From Whitmania pigra (lineage: Eukaryota; Annelida; Clitellata; Hirudinida; Haemopidae): a stretch of DNA of 64,000 bases. The translations under genes were made by a program, and so were the position numbers. Below are positions 37,439 to 50,234 of the stretch, in pieces (the first letter of the stretch is position 1; every line of letters starts with the position of its first letter). The notes beneath the pieces were generated by a model, which was not told where the DNA came from, did not search any database, and was given only the letters and a program-made list of their open reading frames with translations. The DNA lies in the NCBI GenBank assembly GCA_021613335.1, contig JAJTWR010000251.1:1556501-1620500 (forward strand), given 5' to 3'.

Positions 37439-40400
37439 ATGAACTCGCAAACGCCCCTGACAGAGCCCGACCCAGACACCATAAAGATGTTCGTGGGACA
37501 GATACCCCGCTACATGGACGAGAACGACCTGCATAAGATCTTCGACGAGTTTGGGCCAGTCCATCAGCTCAACATACTTCGGGACAAACCCAGCGGGCAT
37601 AGCAAGGGTGGGTACTGATCATGGATCTACTGTTAAATCTGAAAATAGTAAATCTTATTAATCTAATTAAACACTAAAACTAAGTTGTTTAGCTGTTGGT
37701 GCTCATGGGGCTGGTCATCAATGATCTCAATTGTATCTCCCCCACCATCTAATGTTTTATTATTTCAACAACCACTGATTTTGTGCTAAAATCAGCTATT
37801 GAGGCCTATGAGAAATTAATTTTAAGCAGAGTAATTGACCTTTCCAAGACTAATTTATTATTGTACTGTACACACTGATGATGCTGTTGATGATGAGGTC
37901 AACAAATAAATAAATAATAATAACATTAATTATAATAATCACATTAAACAAGCAAAAAACTTAAAGCATTATTTTTTGACTTATAATAGTTCCCTCTTGC
38001 CACTTGAACAATTTCAGCAACAGTGATGAATGATGCCCCACCTTAGTGGCAAGACTGCAATTGTGATTGAACTTGCTTCAACCAATTGTTACATGTTGAT
38101 GATTGTTGGTAATGTATTTCATTAGCAGTAATGTTTTTGAATGAATGAATAATTGCATAAGTAAGTATCATTGGCCTCAATGATATATATTAATGATTAT
38201 AAAATTATTTATTAAAGGTGGAGGAAAATTTTTTTTGCTGTCAGTAATATCATCATCATAATCAACATTAAAGGAATGAAAAACTTTCATTCCCTTGGAA
38301 ATGGAGCACTTGTCTTCTAAAAATGTTTTGAATTTTTGTGAACCATTTTGGGTGAATGAATGAGGAATGAAAGAAAAATGGAGGATCGGTTAAAGAAGGC
38401 AAGGTGCCTGCGGTAGAATGAAGTTTATGCGAATTCAGAGGCATGCGTAGGTAGACGAGCTTGTTGTCGTAAATTTTATTATTATCGTTCTTATTATAAT
38501 TGAAGTTTTATTCTGACCGGCATTCTCTTCATATATACCGTTATTTGTATCTTTACTGCTGCAGTCCATATTTTGATTTTGTTATTAACATCACTTAAAG
38601 TTGGAGCTTTCTTAGAAATTTCGCTAGAACCGAGGCACGACATAGATCAGCAAGTCCGATGCTCGAAAACAGGACCTACTTTAATCCTGCGTAGGGCGAT
38701 CGGGCCACTTCTCCTGCATGGTTTCGGTTTGCTTGCTAACGTGAGCACACGTAAGCGTAAGAGGCGTGCATTGAATTCTGTCCATTCCACTAATTGTGGG
38801 AGGCCAGTTGTCAGGAGACTCTGGCAATCCCAAAGGAAATCAGTGACTAGAGAGCTCAAGATTTGTTAAAACCTTCTCGAGGTTTTAAAATTTACGAGCA
38901 AAATGTTTTTCAACTTGAGCATGTGTTATGATGAACATTATTTGCTTCAATAAAATAGTTTTAAATATGCAACAGAAATGTTCTCTATAAAGTTCTTACT
39001 ATTAATAGTAATGATTATATTATTATGTGGAAAAACAAAATAATAATAATAATAATAATAACTATGGTAATAATGTAATAATATCAGACTAAAACAAGCA
39101 AACGTCAGAGTTAACATTCCTGCCTACGCCCCATCGGTTGAGGCCAGCGTATCAGTTGTTGATAATTTTAGATCAAGGAGGCCGATCTTTATCGCCCTTC
39201 TCTTTGGCAGAGATATCTTCTTGCCATTACCTACAGCTTCTATGGAATGGTTGGGTCAATCAGCCCAGCATTTATTTATTTATTTATCAAATGTTGCACG
39301 TACCTTCGGACTGCTGATATTATTATTGTTATAATTATTATTAATATTATTATTAGTATGGCTGTTACTGTAATAAATGTGTGCATTCTATTATTTGTGG
39401 CCCCATTCAGCCAAGTATTCATTCGTGCATTCACTCATTTGAACTGAAAAATATCATCGAGTCGGAATTGAAATGCGGAATGTTCGGCAGTGGCCTCCGC
39501 TCTCTCGTGGTCGAGAAGTTCAGCCGATCTAAACCTCGGAGAATGGGGCGAAGTATCACTGCAGATGATTAATATTAATGAAGTGTCATCTTAATGCTAT
39601 GGTAATAAATAATAATACATTGATGAATGATTATTAGATTTATAAATATGTAGTATAATAATAATTACAGCTAATTTAATTTATAATGAACGATTAATTA
39701 TTATAATTATGAACTTCAGGCTGCTGCTTTGTGACCTTTTACACCAGGAGAGCAGCCCTGGAGGCCCAGAATGCCCTTCACAATGTTAAGACCCTGCCTG
39801 GGGTGAGTCATTATTATTAATACTATTAGTAATAATAATTATTATATTTTAAATATTATTATAGTTGTTTTTGTTATTGTTATTATTATAACATTCCTTG
39901 AATATAAACTAACACTTAATATATTATTTTATCATTATTATGTTGTTGGAACGAGGCCATTTTGGTCAGCTTGGTGTCAATGATTAGTGAGAACCTTCAG
40001 GTAACCATGAAAAAAATAATCAATTTTGATAAAATTTACACAATAAGAAAAATGTGTTTATAATATTATATACAAATTGTTATTATTTTTGTTTATACAT
40101 TATTGTTATGGTTGTATGAGGATTTTCAGATTGGTTGGATAAATTAATTTTTGCAAAATTTTGTCATTCAGCATGTGTTCTCAATCGCCTTTGCCTCCTT
40201 GTCACTATCACCATCATCATTGTCTTCACCATCATGAGTCATAATAATCTGCCACTAGTAAATAGATAATAATTTGTTGTAATAATAATAATTTAAAGTT
40301 TTATTTAGTAACATCTATTAATATTATGCCTATCTTTATCACAATCATTACCACAATCCCTGCAATTATCAGCACTAACTTTGAATTCAAATTAATGAAG

Positions 40401-40648
40401 TCGCCATGGAGATGAATTGAATACAATGCTCTTTCTTTCAAAGGAATACTTTCATGTGTCACCATTATTATTATAATTGATAATGTATATATATACATCT
40501 ACATGTATAATTACAATAATTACTACATAATAGTAAAAATAATAAATAAGTTGTTATTGTATTATTGTATCTTATTACATGTTTTTACGCTGCCCTTGCT
40601 ATTGTATCTGTTGTTTGAAGACCGCTTTTCATCTACTTTATCAACGTT

Positions 40649-40682
<34 letters not shown>

Positions 40683-43600
40683 ATCATCATCATCATCATC
40701 ATCATCATCGTCAGCTTACGAAGAATGCGTTGGTGTCTTGCAAATAGGTCAGCTGTGAGTGGGACAGGTGGAGTAGCGTTTAAGATGGAAGGACAAAGCA
40801 GACCTTTTTCTTGATGACTTTACTATTGTTTATAGATAATAATCAATAATAATAACAATAATAACAATAATAATAATAGTAATAACATAATAATAATGAT
40901 AATACACAAATAAAAAAATCAATTCCTTTGCTTTGTTGTGATTTAGTTTTAGTGCTATTGGAGACAAGTTTTAATACACAGAGTGATAATCATTATTAAC
41001 AACAACAATAGAATGTAACAATAGTAATCATCATTAACAGCAACAACTGCATTAACACAGCAGCAATCACGACAGTAATGCTAACGACAAGAATAGCAAT
41101 AAAGCTTTAGCAGGTTCCTTCAAATAGTATCTGCTATTAATATCTTGTTGCTTTTTAAGAATGTCTCATTTTTGGCCGCTGCCTGCCTTATGTGTCTTGT
41201 GAGGTGTGTCTAGCAATGGTGCTGAGATGTTTTCGTTGGTACAACTGTTTTGTCGCAGTCACTTAGTAGTGATTTGTGTGGAGATGTTTTTTGTGTGTGC
41301 GCGTGTAGAAGATGATGTTGATGATGGAGATGGCGGTGATGATGATGATGATGATGGTGGTGGGGGAGATCCTACAAGAGATGATTGGATATCTCGAACT
41401 CTCATGATTGTTTTTCTTGCTCATGACTTTATGTTGCATTGTAGATTTTGTTCTTAAGAATGTACTTGTTATCAGTTGTGATGGCAATGATGATGACGAT
41501 GATGATGAAGTTGTCAGGAGCTATTTTTACTTTCTTCAAAAGATGTGCAGATGCGTCGAGGAAGATGTTTTTGGTAAACAGGTGGATTTGATAATTTTGT
41601 TGGTGACGGTGATGTAGATGGCTGCACAACATTGGCTTCCTGTAATTGCTGTGTTGGGCTTTGGTTGGATATAATTGTTTGATTCCTCGACTCGTAATCA
41701 TCGTCGTCATCATCTCCACCACCATCGCCGTCTTCATCCTCATCCAGACCTCTATTATTTGATACTTTGCTATCCTAATTATAAGTCAGTTGTTAAACCT
41801 CATTTCGAGGCCTGTCTGTTGTTGCATGTCCATGCTCGTCGTTGTTGTTGTTGTTGTCTATAAACGTATGTCTCTAGTTGAATGACCTTGCCTGCATTCA
41901 TTTATTTTACAGATCCTGTTTGAAATTAAATAATATTATAATAATAATAATAATAATAATAATATTAATAATAAGAATAATAAGAATAAGAATAAAAATG
42001 CTAATAATAGGAAGATGATAATTATTTGCCACTTACCTGTGGGCAATTCTCATTTCCCTTTTTGTCACACCTGAACCTGGTGATGACTTATGATCTCTTT
42101 ATCAGTTCTGGTGATGATGATTGTAATGATACAATCATTCTTGATCTACTCACTTGTCTTACACAGCAATGCTTTGGGATGCTGCAGCGATTCTTTCCAC
42201 GTTATGATGATCCGCCAATCAGCTGGTGTCATTATACAATTGGGTTGTTGTAGTTTCTCTTGGTAATTGGTTCCTATTTTAAATCTAGGTCACAGTTATT
42301 TATGTCTGACCAACGAGGTAGTGTAGCAAAACCTTTTTTTGAAAGTATGCTTTGTTGTGAATATTTGTATGATTGGATATCCAAATTAAGTGAGCGTTAT
42401 GGTTGATGGTGCTTATGCCCTAACTGTTCTGCCTGACATATTTTCTTGTTTATTTATTTATGTCAAATAGCTAATCTATAAGCATTATAATTTACATAAA
42501 TTCTAGGTAATAGCACATTGTATTACTATTAATATCTAAGAGTTTAATAACAATTCATTACTTATTTAATTATTAATAGGTGTTAGACTTAGATTGATGA
42601 TTGGAAAAGTTACTGCAACGTAAAGATCACAGATTCTGCAGCCATACTCTGGGGAACAAAAAATAGTATTAAAGGGAATTACAAGCTTAGGTGCACAACT
42701 TAGTTGATTCATTAGACATTATGTTGGCTGATCAGATCATCATTGCATTCCTTCATTGATTCATTCAATCATTCGCCCTTTTTTGGGTCTTCCTCTGGAG
42801 AAGCATGTTTTACAGAGACATGCCCTGCTGCTGTTTCCACCGAATTGTTTTTTTACTCCTGTCTGCATTCTTTCTTTGTTGTTTTTAGCCTCTGTTTCTC
42901 ACTCACTCCCTCACACACTCACTCAATCTGCCAATCCATTTACTCATTCTCTATCCATGGTCAGATGCATTTTTAAGTTAACTGTTGAATAAAAATTAAC
43001 AAAGATGTTTTTTGTGAGTTGGCTAGGTGAATTGATTGTCATCCTGTTCATACTCATCATCTCCATAAACATCATTGGCATCGTCATGGACCGTTTCACT
43101 CTGCTTCCTCATGAATTTATCATGAGTTGCTGACGTTTGTGGCTTCAAAAGCCCACTGCGCATGTCGCTGCGCTTTCATTATCGATATCATCATCAACAC
43201 CATTGTTATCATCTTCAACTTCACTATTACCACATTAAGGCTGCTGTGATAGCTCTAGTCAACAATTTCTAGTTTTAGCTAGGTCATCCGGTGGAGGATG
43301 TTGATGTAAAGCTGTTTTTGTAGACTAAGGGTGCCTCGGCTAGGCTGTTTTCAAATTGAGCAGATTTTCCAAATAATCTCATTGTATAACGGACCTTAAT
43401 ATACCTACCACTATTATCACAGCTATTTATTATTACCCACTGGCCATCTTTGCCGTAGCCATCAACAATCATTCAATCTTGGATTGACAGTGCAATGATT
43501 GCTGGTTTATCATATGTGATCTAACTGTATGGTATACCTATATTATATTTTGTATGGTTTAGTTGTATGGTTTATATATATTTTGTGTGGTTTGGTTGTA

Positions 43601-46600
43601 CGATATGTAAATATGTTGCAGTTGTTTTAGTTTTTCGTTAGCCACCATGTTGTTTCTTCTCCTTATTCAGCAACACCTTCTGCAAGTTCTGCATGGCTTC
43701 TGTTTTTACTTGAAAATCTTTTTTCAAAAGAATGTTTACTTTCTGTGCACAACAACAACAACAACAACAACACTCCTTGCAAAGCGTTAAGCAGGGTGGT
43801 GCTTAGCTATTATTATTATTGTTATTAATGCCATTAAACATATTTTTATAGTGTTCTATTCTTACTATTAATTATTATTACTACTCTTAATAATAACCTT
43901 TCTATTATTTCTAGTAATGATCTATATAAGTTGCCTACACATTTAAAATATTATTACTTCATATTATTTTTAATGCACAAATAATAATAATAATAATAAT
44001 AATAATAATCATCATCATCATCATCATCGAAAGTCATCATAATAATAATCATAGGTTGGGCTCTTCATGTGAAATCAAGTTGAAAAGGTATTTTTAGTGG
44101 TGCATCTCATGTGATTTTGATTGAGCCAAAATAAATTGTTGTTATAATTATTATTTAAGAAATAGGTTATTATTATAATTAATATATTTTTATAATATTA
44201 AGGCAATTATTTTATTACGTTGCTATTTGCAATAATTACTAAGATCATACTTAATAATGTAAAATGTTTTTGGAAGATCATGTAATTAAAAACAGACAGA
44301 TTGTAAAGTATATTTTTATTTGAGTCACTCTGTTGTTTAATATAATGATATTTATTATTATCATTATTATTTTTATTATTATTAGAATTATGTTTGCAAA
44401 CAATTGTGATTGTTGAATTGCTGTGCACTCAGATCCACTTTATGTCCATTTTTTTGTGAATTGTCAATTCATCTCCATATACACATCTACAATGATTACA
44501 AACCGTCATTGTCGTCGTCATCATCACAACTGCAATTCTGCCATCACGTTGCACAAGCACCTCATTTTGACCTTGAACCTGAGAACATCCTAAGGTCACC
44601 TAACCTTGCTCATGATGTCCTGATTTGGGGACGTCCAGTTGCTAATTTTAGGGAGCCTTACCATTTGAATATTAATTGAGCTCGAGCGTCATGAATAAAC
44701 ATTATGGATGCGTTCCTTTCATCTGAGTTAAGCAAGAGCATTTATGATGCTGCACTATTTTTCTAATTTCTGTCCATAAAATTCTAAGGAAAATACTTTA
44801 TAAATAAATATTAAATATTATTAACAATTATTAGATGTTATTAATAAATATTAGATATAAATAATTATTAGATATTATTAACAATTATTAAAGACGTACG
44901 CTGTAATAACATGGGTATCACAAAGTTATTAAGGCAATGGTTCACTCTTCTTTGTTGTCATCTTGATGTTGATGATGAAAGTTATATTATTGAAAATAAT
45001 ATTCAAAAAATTATTCTGATATTAAATAGTTGTTGATGATGATGATAATTATGATAATGATGCGTGTGTTTTTACTGGCTGGTTATCTTTCTCCTCAGAT
45101 GCAGCATCCAATACAGATGAAGCCAGCTGACAGTGAGAAAAGAGGTGTGTTGTTTTTTTATTGTTTTTGCTGTTTTTGTTGTTGTTGTTATTGCTCCATC
45201 TTAGATAATAACTGTAATATTGCTGCATCGACCATTATTGTCGTTCCCGATGTAGGCGCCATTATCATGCCAGCAATTTGGTCTTAGGGAACACTGACCT
45301 CAATGCATTTCTATGCATGACATTCATTCATCCAACCATCCATCGACTCACATTTAAACTCCCTTCTAATGTAGTTCCCTTAAACAAAGACATTTTCCAG
45401 CAGGTCTTGATTTATTTGCCAACTTTTTATTCCTGGAATCAGTCGAATAACTTGTCTGCTTCTTCTTCGTCTTTTCCAGCATTTAGAATCTTTTCCCTCC
45501 AAACCTTACCCGCATTCACCACCATCACCTCACAGTTCTTGGTGGTGTTTCACCATGGATCACCATGGTAATCATTGTTAATTATCCTGATTAGTTCCAT
45601 CAGGAATCTACTATGCCATTTCCACCATGCTGGCATGACAGGCATCATCGCTTCTTCATAAGCATTATCACAATCATAACATAACGTGATATAATTTGAT
45701 ATAATCATTATCACAGCCATAGCATAACTGTGATACAATCGTTATCATAACCATGATAAAATCATTATCATGACAATTATCATTGGAACTTCCAGTGGAG
45801 GAGAGGAAGCTGTTTGTGGGCATGTTGTCCAAGAAGTGCACGGAGACCGACGTGAGGCACATGTTCTCCCCTTTCGGGACCATCGAGGAGTGCACGGTTC
45901 TCAGGGAACAGAATGGACAGAGCAGAGGTGGCCAGTGCAAAGGCTGATTGTTAATTAGATTATGTTAAGTAGATCATGAATATTACTGAGTACGTAAAAA
46001 AACAAATCGAATGTTAAACGTGCTGGTTGTAGGACCATTATAAGTGATAAAATGATTTTAGTTATGGTGTGAGGAACTTGTAATAATTATGCTTCTCACG
46101 TCATCATCATCAGGATGTGCTTTCGTGACATTCTCCAGCAGGCAATGTGCTCAGAATGCCATCAGGAACCTTCACCATTCTAGAACCATGGAGGTATCAC
46201 CACCATCATCATCATCATTGTCATCCTCACTATTGCCAATGCAACCAAGCACATTGTCGTAAACCATTGTCTCCACTAAAGGGCTGCAGGTCTCCACTGG
46301 TAGTGAAATTGGCCGACTCTCACCAGGAGAAGGAGATGAAGAGGTTGCAGCAGATGCAGGCACAACTCCTCAACGGGGCAAGCATGGCCAACCTGGGTGC
46401 CCTCGGACAACAGTATCTCACGGTTAGGAGGAAGTGGACAGTTTTTAAATCAACAATTAATTATTATTAATTATTTAGAGATATTATTTTATACTCTTTA
46501 TTTTTTATACTTATATTAACTAACTTGTATTAACAGGTAATGATTAATTAATTAGACAAGGGTGTAAGGATAATATTATAAGTGTTGTAAATAACGTTGT

Positions 46601-47472
46601 TATTGCATGGATGGGTGGATGGACGGATAAAAGAAAACGGATCTTGCGGGTCATAATTTATTCAGTCATTCATTCATTCACTGGTTTTATGTGCTTCTCC
46701 TTCCAGCTCCTGCAACAGACGAATGCCGGAAATCTCAACTCCACGATAGGAAATCTAGGAAATTCTAGTCTCGGTAAATAATGTTCACGAAGGCATTCGG
46801 CCATATCGATGGTGATGATAAAGATGATGACGAGGATAATGATTCTTTACGTTGGGAATGATAAGCATTGTTGTCCCACAGCAGGATTGAATGCCCTTCA
46901 GATGCAGCAACTGTTGAATGCAGCCCAGTCTGTGCCTGGCTTCCACAACCAACCTCCAAATGCCTCATTCTCAGGTCTGCTGTGCTCATGGTGATGATGA
47001 TGATGATGGTGTTGATGAGTTTCATGGTGATATATAAGCAGTTGGATGATTAAGTGATGAAGGTAAGATGCATGATGATGATGATGATGATGCTGGCAGT
47101 GCTAAGATTGTTTTGATCCATGACTATGACATGAACTTTACATAGAATTTGATTGCACATTTTTATGCTTCTTATTTAAAAATGTTTTGTTAAACTTTCA
47201 TTTTGCATATCTTCGCCAACAGGCGACAACATTGCTGGATTTCAAAACTTGGCTGCTCTGGCTGCGCTGACCAACAAGTTTCCAGGTGAGAAGAGGTGAT
47301 CGGTTGATAGACTGGTGATGATGATGATGATGACAATGATTTGGTTATGGTTGGATAATCATTATCAAAGATTTTACTCATTGACAATAATAAGTAATTA
47401 TATTGCCCAAACACAGTCATCTGCCACGGTTATTGGTCTATAGCATACCAATGACAATGAATGCATTGATGG

Positions 47473-47536
<64 letters not shown>

Positions 47537-48179
47537 ACATTATGGTGAATCACAATTGATTTTTTGTCCAGGTAACAATTCGAGCCTGGCAGCCCTGCAA
47601 CAGCTGTCAAGCAACTCAGGTGGGGGTATGGGAACAGGAGCCCCAAACCTACCAGGATTACCTATGTCACCAGGTGTTTTATCACATGAAGAAAATAATA
47701 TAAATAATAACATTCTTATTCACAAAAACTTTTTCAAATAATAGAGACATAAAATAGTACAGACTGATAATATTGTTATAACATAAGTATTATTGTTGTT
47801 GTTATTGTCATCATTAGGAAGTCTCAACTTAAACAACGCATCCCAGCACCTGAACTCTCTGAACAACATGACTACCCTGCAGAACTCTCTCCCTCAGATC
47901 CCAGGCAACTCCAACCTCGGCTCGGCAGTCCCCGTCACCGGGGGCCTCAACGACCTCGGCAGACCTCCAAACGCTGGCGGAGGATTGGGCACTGAATCCC
48001 CGGGGGCCGGCCTGTCGTCCTATCAGCAGCCCTATGGAGGGTTGTCCGGTCTCCTTAATCCTGGTTAGGATTTGATATCATGCGATTTGATATTTTTTTT
48101 ACTGAAGTCACGCTTAGGATGTTAATTTGTATTTCATTATAGTTAGTAGTTGTTGTTTTTGTTGTTGTTGTTGTTGTTG

Positions 48180-48231
<52 letters not shown>

Positions 48232-49101
48232 GTATTAAGAGATCATCAGGTAAGGACTGAACATTTATTGATGTTGTTGGCATCACAGTTATAATCTCTG
48301 AACATCATCCTCACAGCAAGCTTTTCCAATGCTCTCTCAGCTCAACTTCAGCACAACGTTGCCATGGCAAGTCAATACCCAAATGCTGGTGGATCTGCCC
48401 TCAACCCAAACTCTCCTGCGGGGAAGCAAACAGAAGGTTGTTGATGGTGATGCCGAAGATGATGATGATGATGATCATTTACTTGTCTCTTGTCACCCCA
48501 TTGGTTGTTATTTTTACTTGTCGCCGTCTCTTGTCACTCTAGTGGTTATTATCTCCACCAATGACTGCTCATTTATTTTCTTAGTCGACTAAAATTATTC
48601 GTCTGGAATCTTAACTTTAAGTTAATTTGGATTTTAGAGTTGAAAAGAATGGTTGTTACTCAGATCCTGGTCTTCTTAACCACTATAAATAATGTTTATG
48701 TTGTGTTAATCTCTTTCCATTTGCAGGACCCGAAGGTTCGAACCTGTTCATCTACCACCTGCCGCAAGAGTTCGGCGACCAGGAGCTGATGCAGATGTTC
48801 GTTGCGTTTGGAAATGTCATCTCTTCCAAGGTCTACATTGACAAACAAACCAACCTCAGCAAGTGCTTTGGTGGGTTTCTCATCCCTCATGGTGATGATG
48901 GTGGTGGTGATGATAGTGATGATGACAGCATCGGTTCTTGTGGCTGTGCACCTCACCGATCTTTTTCCCTCAGGATTCGTGAGCTACGACAGTCCTGCCG
49001 CAGCACAGAATGCCATCCAGGCGATGAACGGCTTCCAGATCGGAGTGAAGAGACTCAAGGTGCAGCTCAAGAGGCCCAAGACTGAAGTCAGACTCTACTA
49101 G
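37439..49101 (+). CDS. CELF1: CELF1/2 (CUG-BP/Bruno-like) RNA-binding protein, three RRMs
   Basis: It controls alternative splicing, translation and decay through GU-rich elements. Fourteen exons join in phase to 536 residues: 37439-37607, 39720-39802, 45099-45144, 45796-45927, 46114-46193, 46282-46422, 46707-46773, 46885-46974, 47223-47285, 47572-47673, 47818-48063, 48317-48436, 48727-48870 and 48974-49101. RRM1 has [10 protein letters not shown] and [23 protein letters not shown]2 has [13 protein letters not shown] and [17 protein letters not shown]. The linker is rich in Gln/Asn/Gly/Leu. RRM3 has [19 protein letters not shown], then [20 protein letters not shown] and KRLKVQLKR near the C-terminus. 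It is most like the CELF1/CELF2 pair; the vertebrate paralogues cannot be separated. A frame starting at 37409 exists, but that codon lies inside the intron acceptor. The intron between 39802 and 45099 is 5.3 kb. Confidence 0.94.
40651..40709 (+). repeat. ATC trinucleotide microsatellite (CELF intron 2)
   Basis: About 19 CAT/ATC triplets with one interruption. Other triplet tracts in the CELF introns are at about 37141-37161 (CAT), 41333-41357 (GAT), 41937-41963 (AAT), 43748-43771 (CAA) and 47073-47093 (GAT). Confidence 0.9.
43980..44029 (+). repeat. AAT then ATC compound microsatellite (CELF intron 2)
   Basis: About ten AAT triplets pass directly into about six ATC triplets, another example in this window of one triplet motif abutting a related one. 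Confidence 0.9.
47474..47535 (+). repeat. GAT microsatellite in a short CELF intron
   Basis: About 20 uninterrupted GAT triplets, ending roughly 35 bp before the acceptor of the exon at 47572. It creates spurious long Met and Ser frames. Confidence 0.9.
48150..48231 (+). repeat. TTG then TTA compound microsatellite (CELF intron)
   Basis: TTG triplets run into about 16 TTA triplets in the intron between exons ending at 48063 and starting at 48317. Confidence 0.85.
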
Positions 49102-49113
49102 ACTCTACGCTCA

Positions 49114-49243
49114 GTGAGTGAATGAGTGCTTGGGTTAGTGGCTGCATTGGATGAATGAGTGAGTGAATGAGTGCTTAGGTTGGCGGATGCATTGGATGAA
49201 TGAGTGAGTGAATGAGTGCTTGGGTTAGCGGATGCGTTGGAAG
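49114..49243 (+). repeat. 45-bp tandem repeat, three copies, just after the CELF stop codon
   Basis: Units beginning gtgagtgaatgagtgctt start at 49114, 49159 and 49204, exactly 45 bp apart. The copies differ by a few substitutions. They lie 13 bp into the 3' UTR. Confidence 0.85.
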
Positions 49244-50200
49244 AGTTGAGTGAAGAGTGACTTGGAGACTTGCATAATCGCCATTTCATTGCATTCCTTA
49301 CAGTCACCTTTGCATGCAGGAACATTGGTGTTTTCTTTCAATTATGTTTCAGGATGAATAACAAGTGGATTAAAGGACACAAGAGTAGTTTCTATCGACA
49401 CCATCATCATCAACATCTTTGCTAGTTTTCTTGATCATTCAATCTATCCCATTTTCACTTCAGCCTATCTTCTCTTCCATCAATCCATTCTCTCATCCAT
49501 GCATTCATCCTTTTATCATCAGTTGAATCCATCGGCATCCTGGATTAATTTAAAAGTACAAAAACATGAGCTGCGGAAGAGATTATCGAGAGAAATGTCT
49601 TATCGGAAAAGCTGCGCCTCCTTCTCGTCTGCGGACGAGGAGGGTTTCCAAGAGAAACCGAATTATCCTTTCTTCGGTGGGGCGGTTGGAATTCATCAGG
49701 GTTTGCGTGTCGTGTCGTGTCGTCTCGCAAATCTCTCTCTGGAGCTGTTGAAACCTACACAAGAGAAGTGTGTAGAGAGACCCAAGTTTTCCCGTAGTTT
49801 TAGGCAGGTCTGCGTTGATTACCCCACTGCATTGTTTGGTGTTTCTGTTTGAATTTTAGCTGCTCTTCGGGTGGACGTTTCATCAACGTAACCATCACCA
49901 GGTTCGTCACTAACACCATCAACCATTCATCACCATTATCGTCATCGTCGTGAGTAGTAGTTGTTTAAGTTTTCATCCTTCAAGTTTTTCTTTCTGCTAG
50001 TTTCCTTTTTCTCATCTTGGATGTGAATCACTTTCTTATTATACATATACATATATATAACGTGTGCCCTTGTGACGATGTGTGTGTTGGTGTGTGTGTA
50101 CATACATGCATAAACATTAGCATGTTCATAAACATAGATTCCCAAGTTTCGAGGCTTCGACATCTTGCGAAGTAAAGAAGTAAGAAGAAGTACGGAGCTT

Positions 50201-50234
50201 AAACCTCGAGTTTATCATCGGTTTCTCGAGGTTT
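50201..50234 (+). promoter_or_regulatory. Perfect 10-bp stem-loop in the CELF 3' UTR
   Basis: aaacctcgag (50201-50210) and ctcgaggttt (50225-50234) are exact reverse complements separated by 14 bases. A function as an RNA structure is inferred only. Confidence 0.5.

Noticed and set aside
49499..49852. 117-codon plus-strand open frame after CELF
   Set aside because: Unrecognised, with overlapping open frames on both strands and low-complexity surroundings; treated as UTR.
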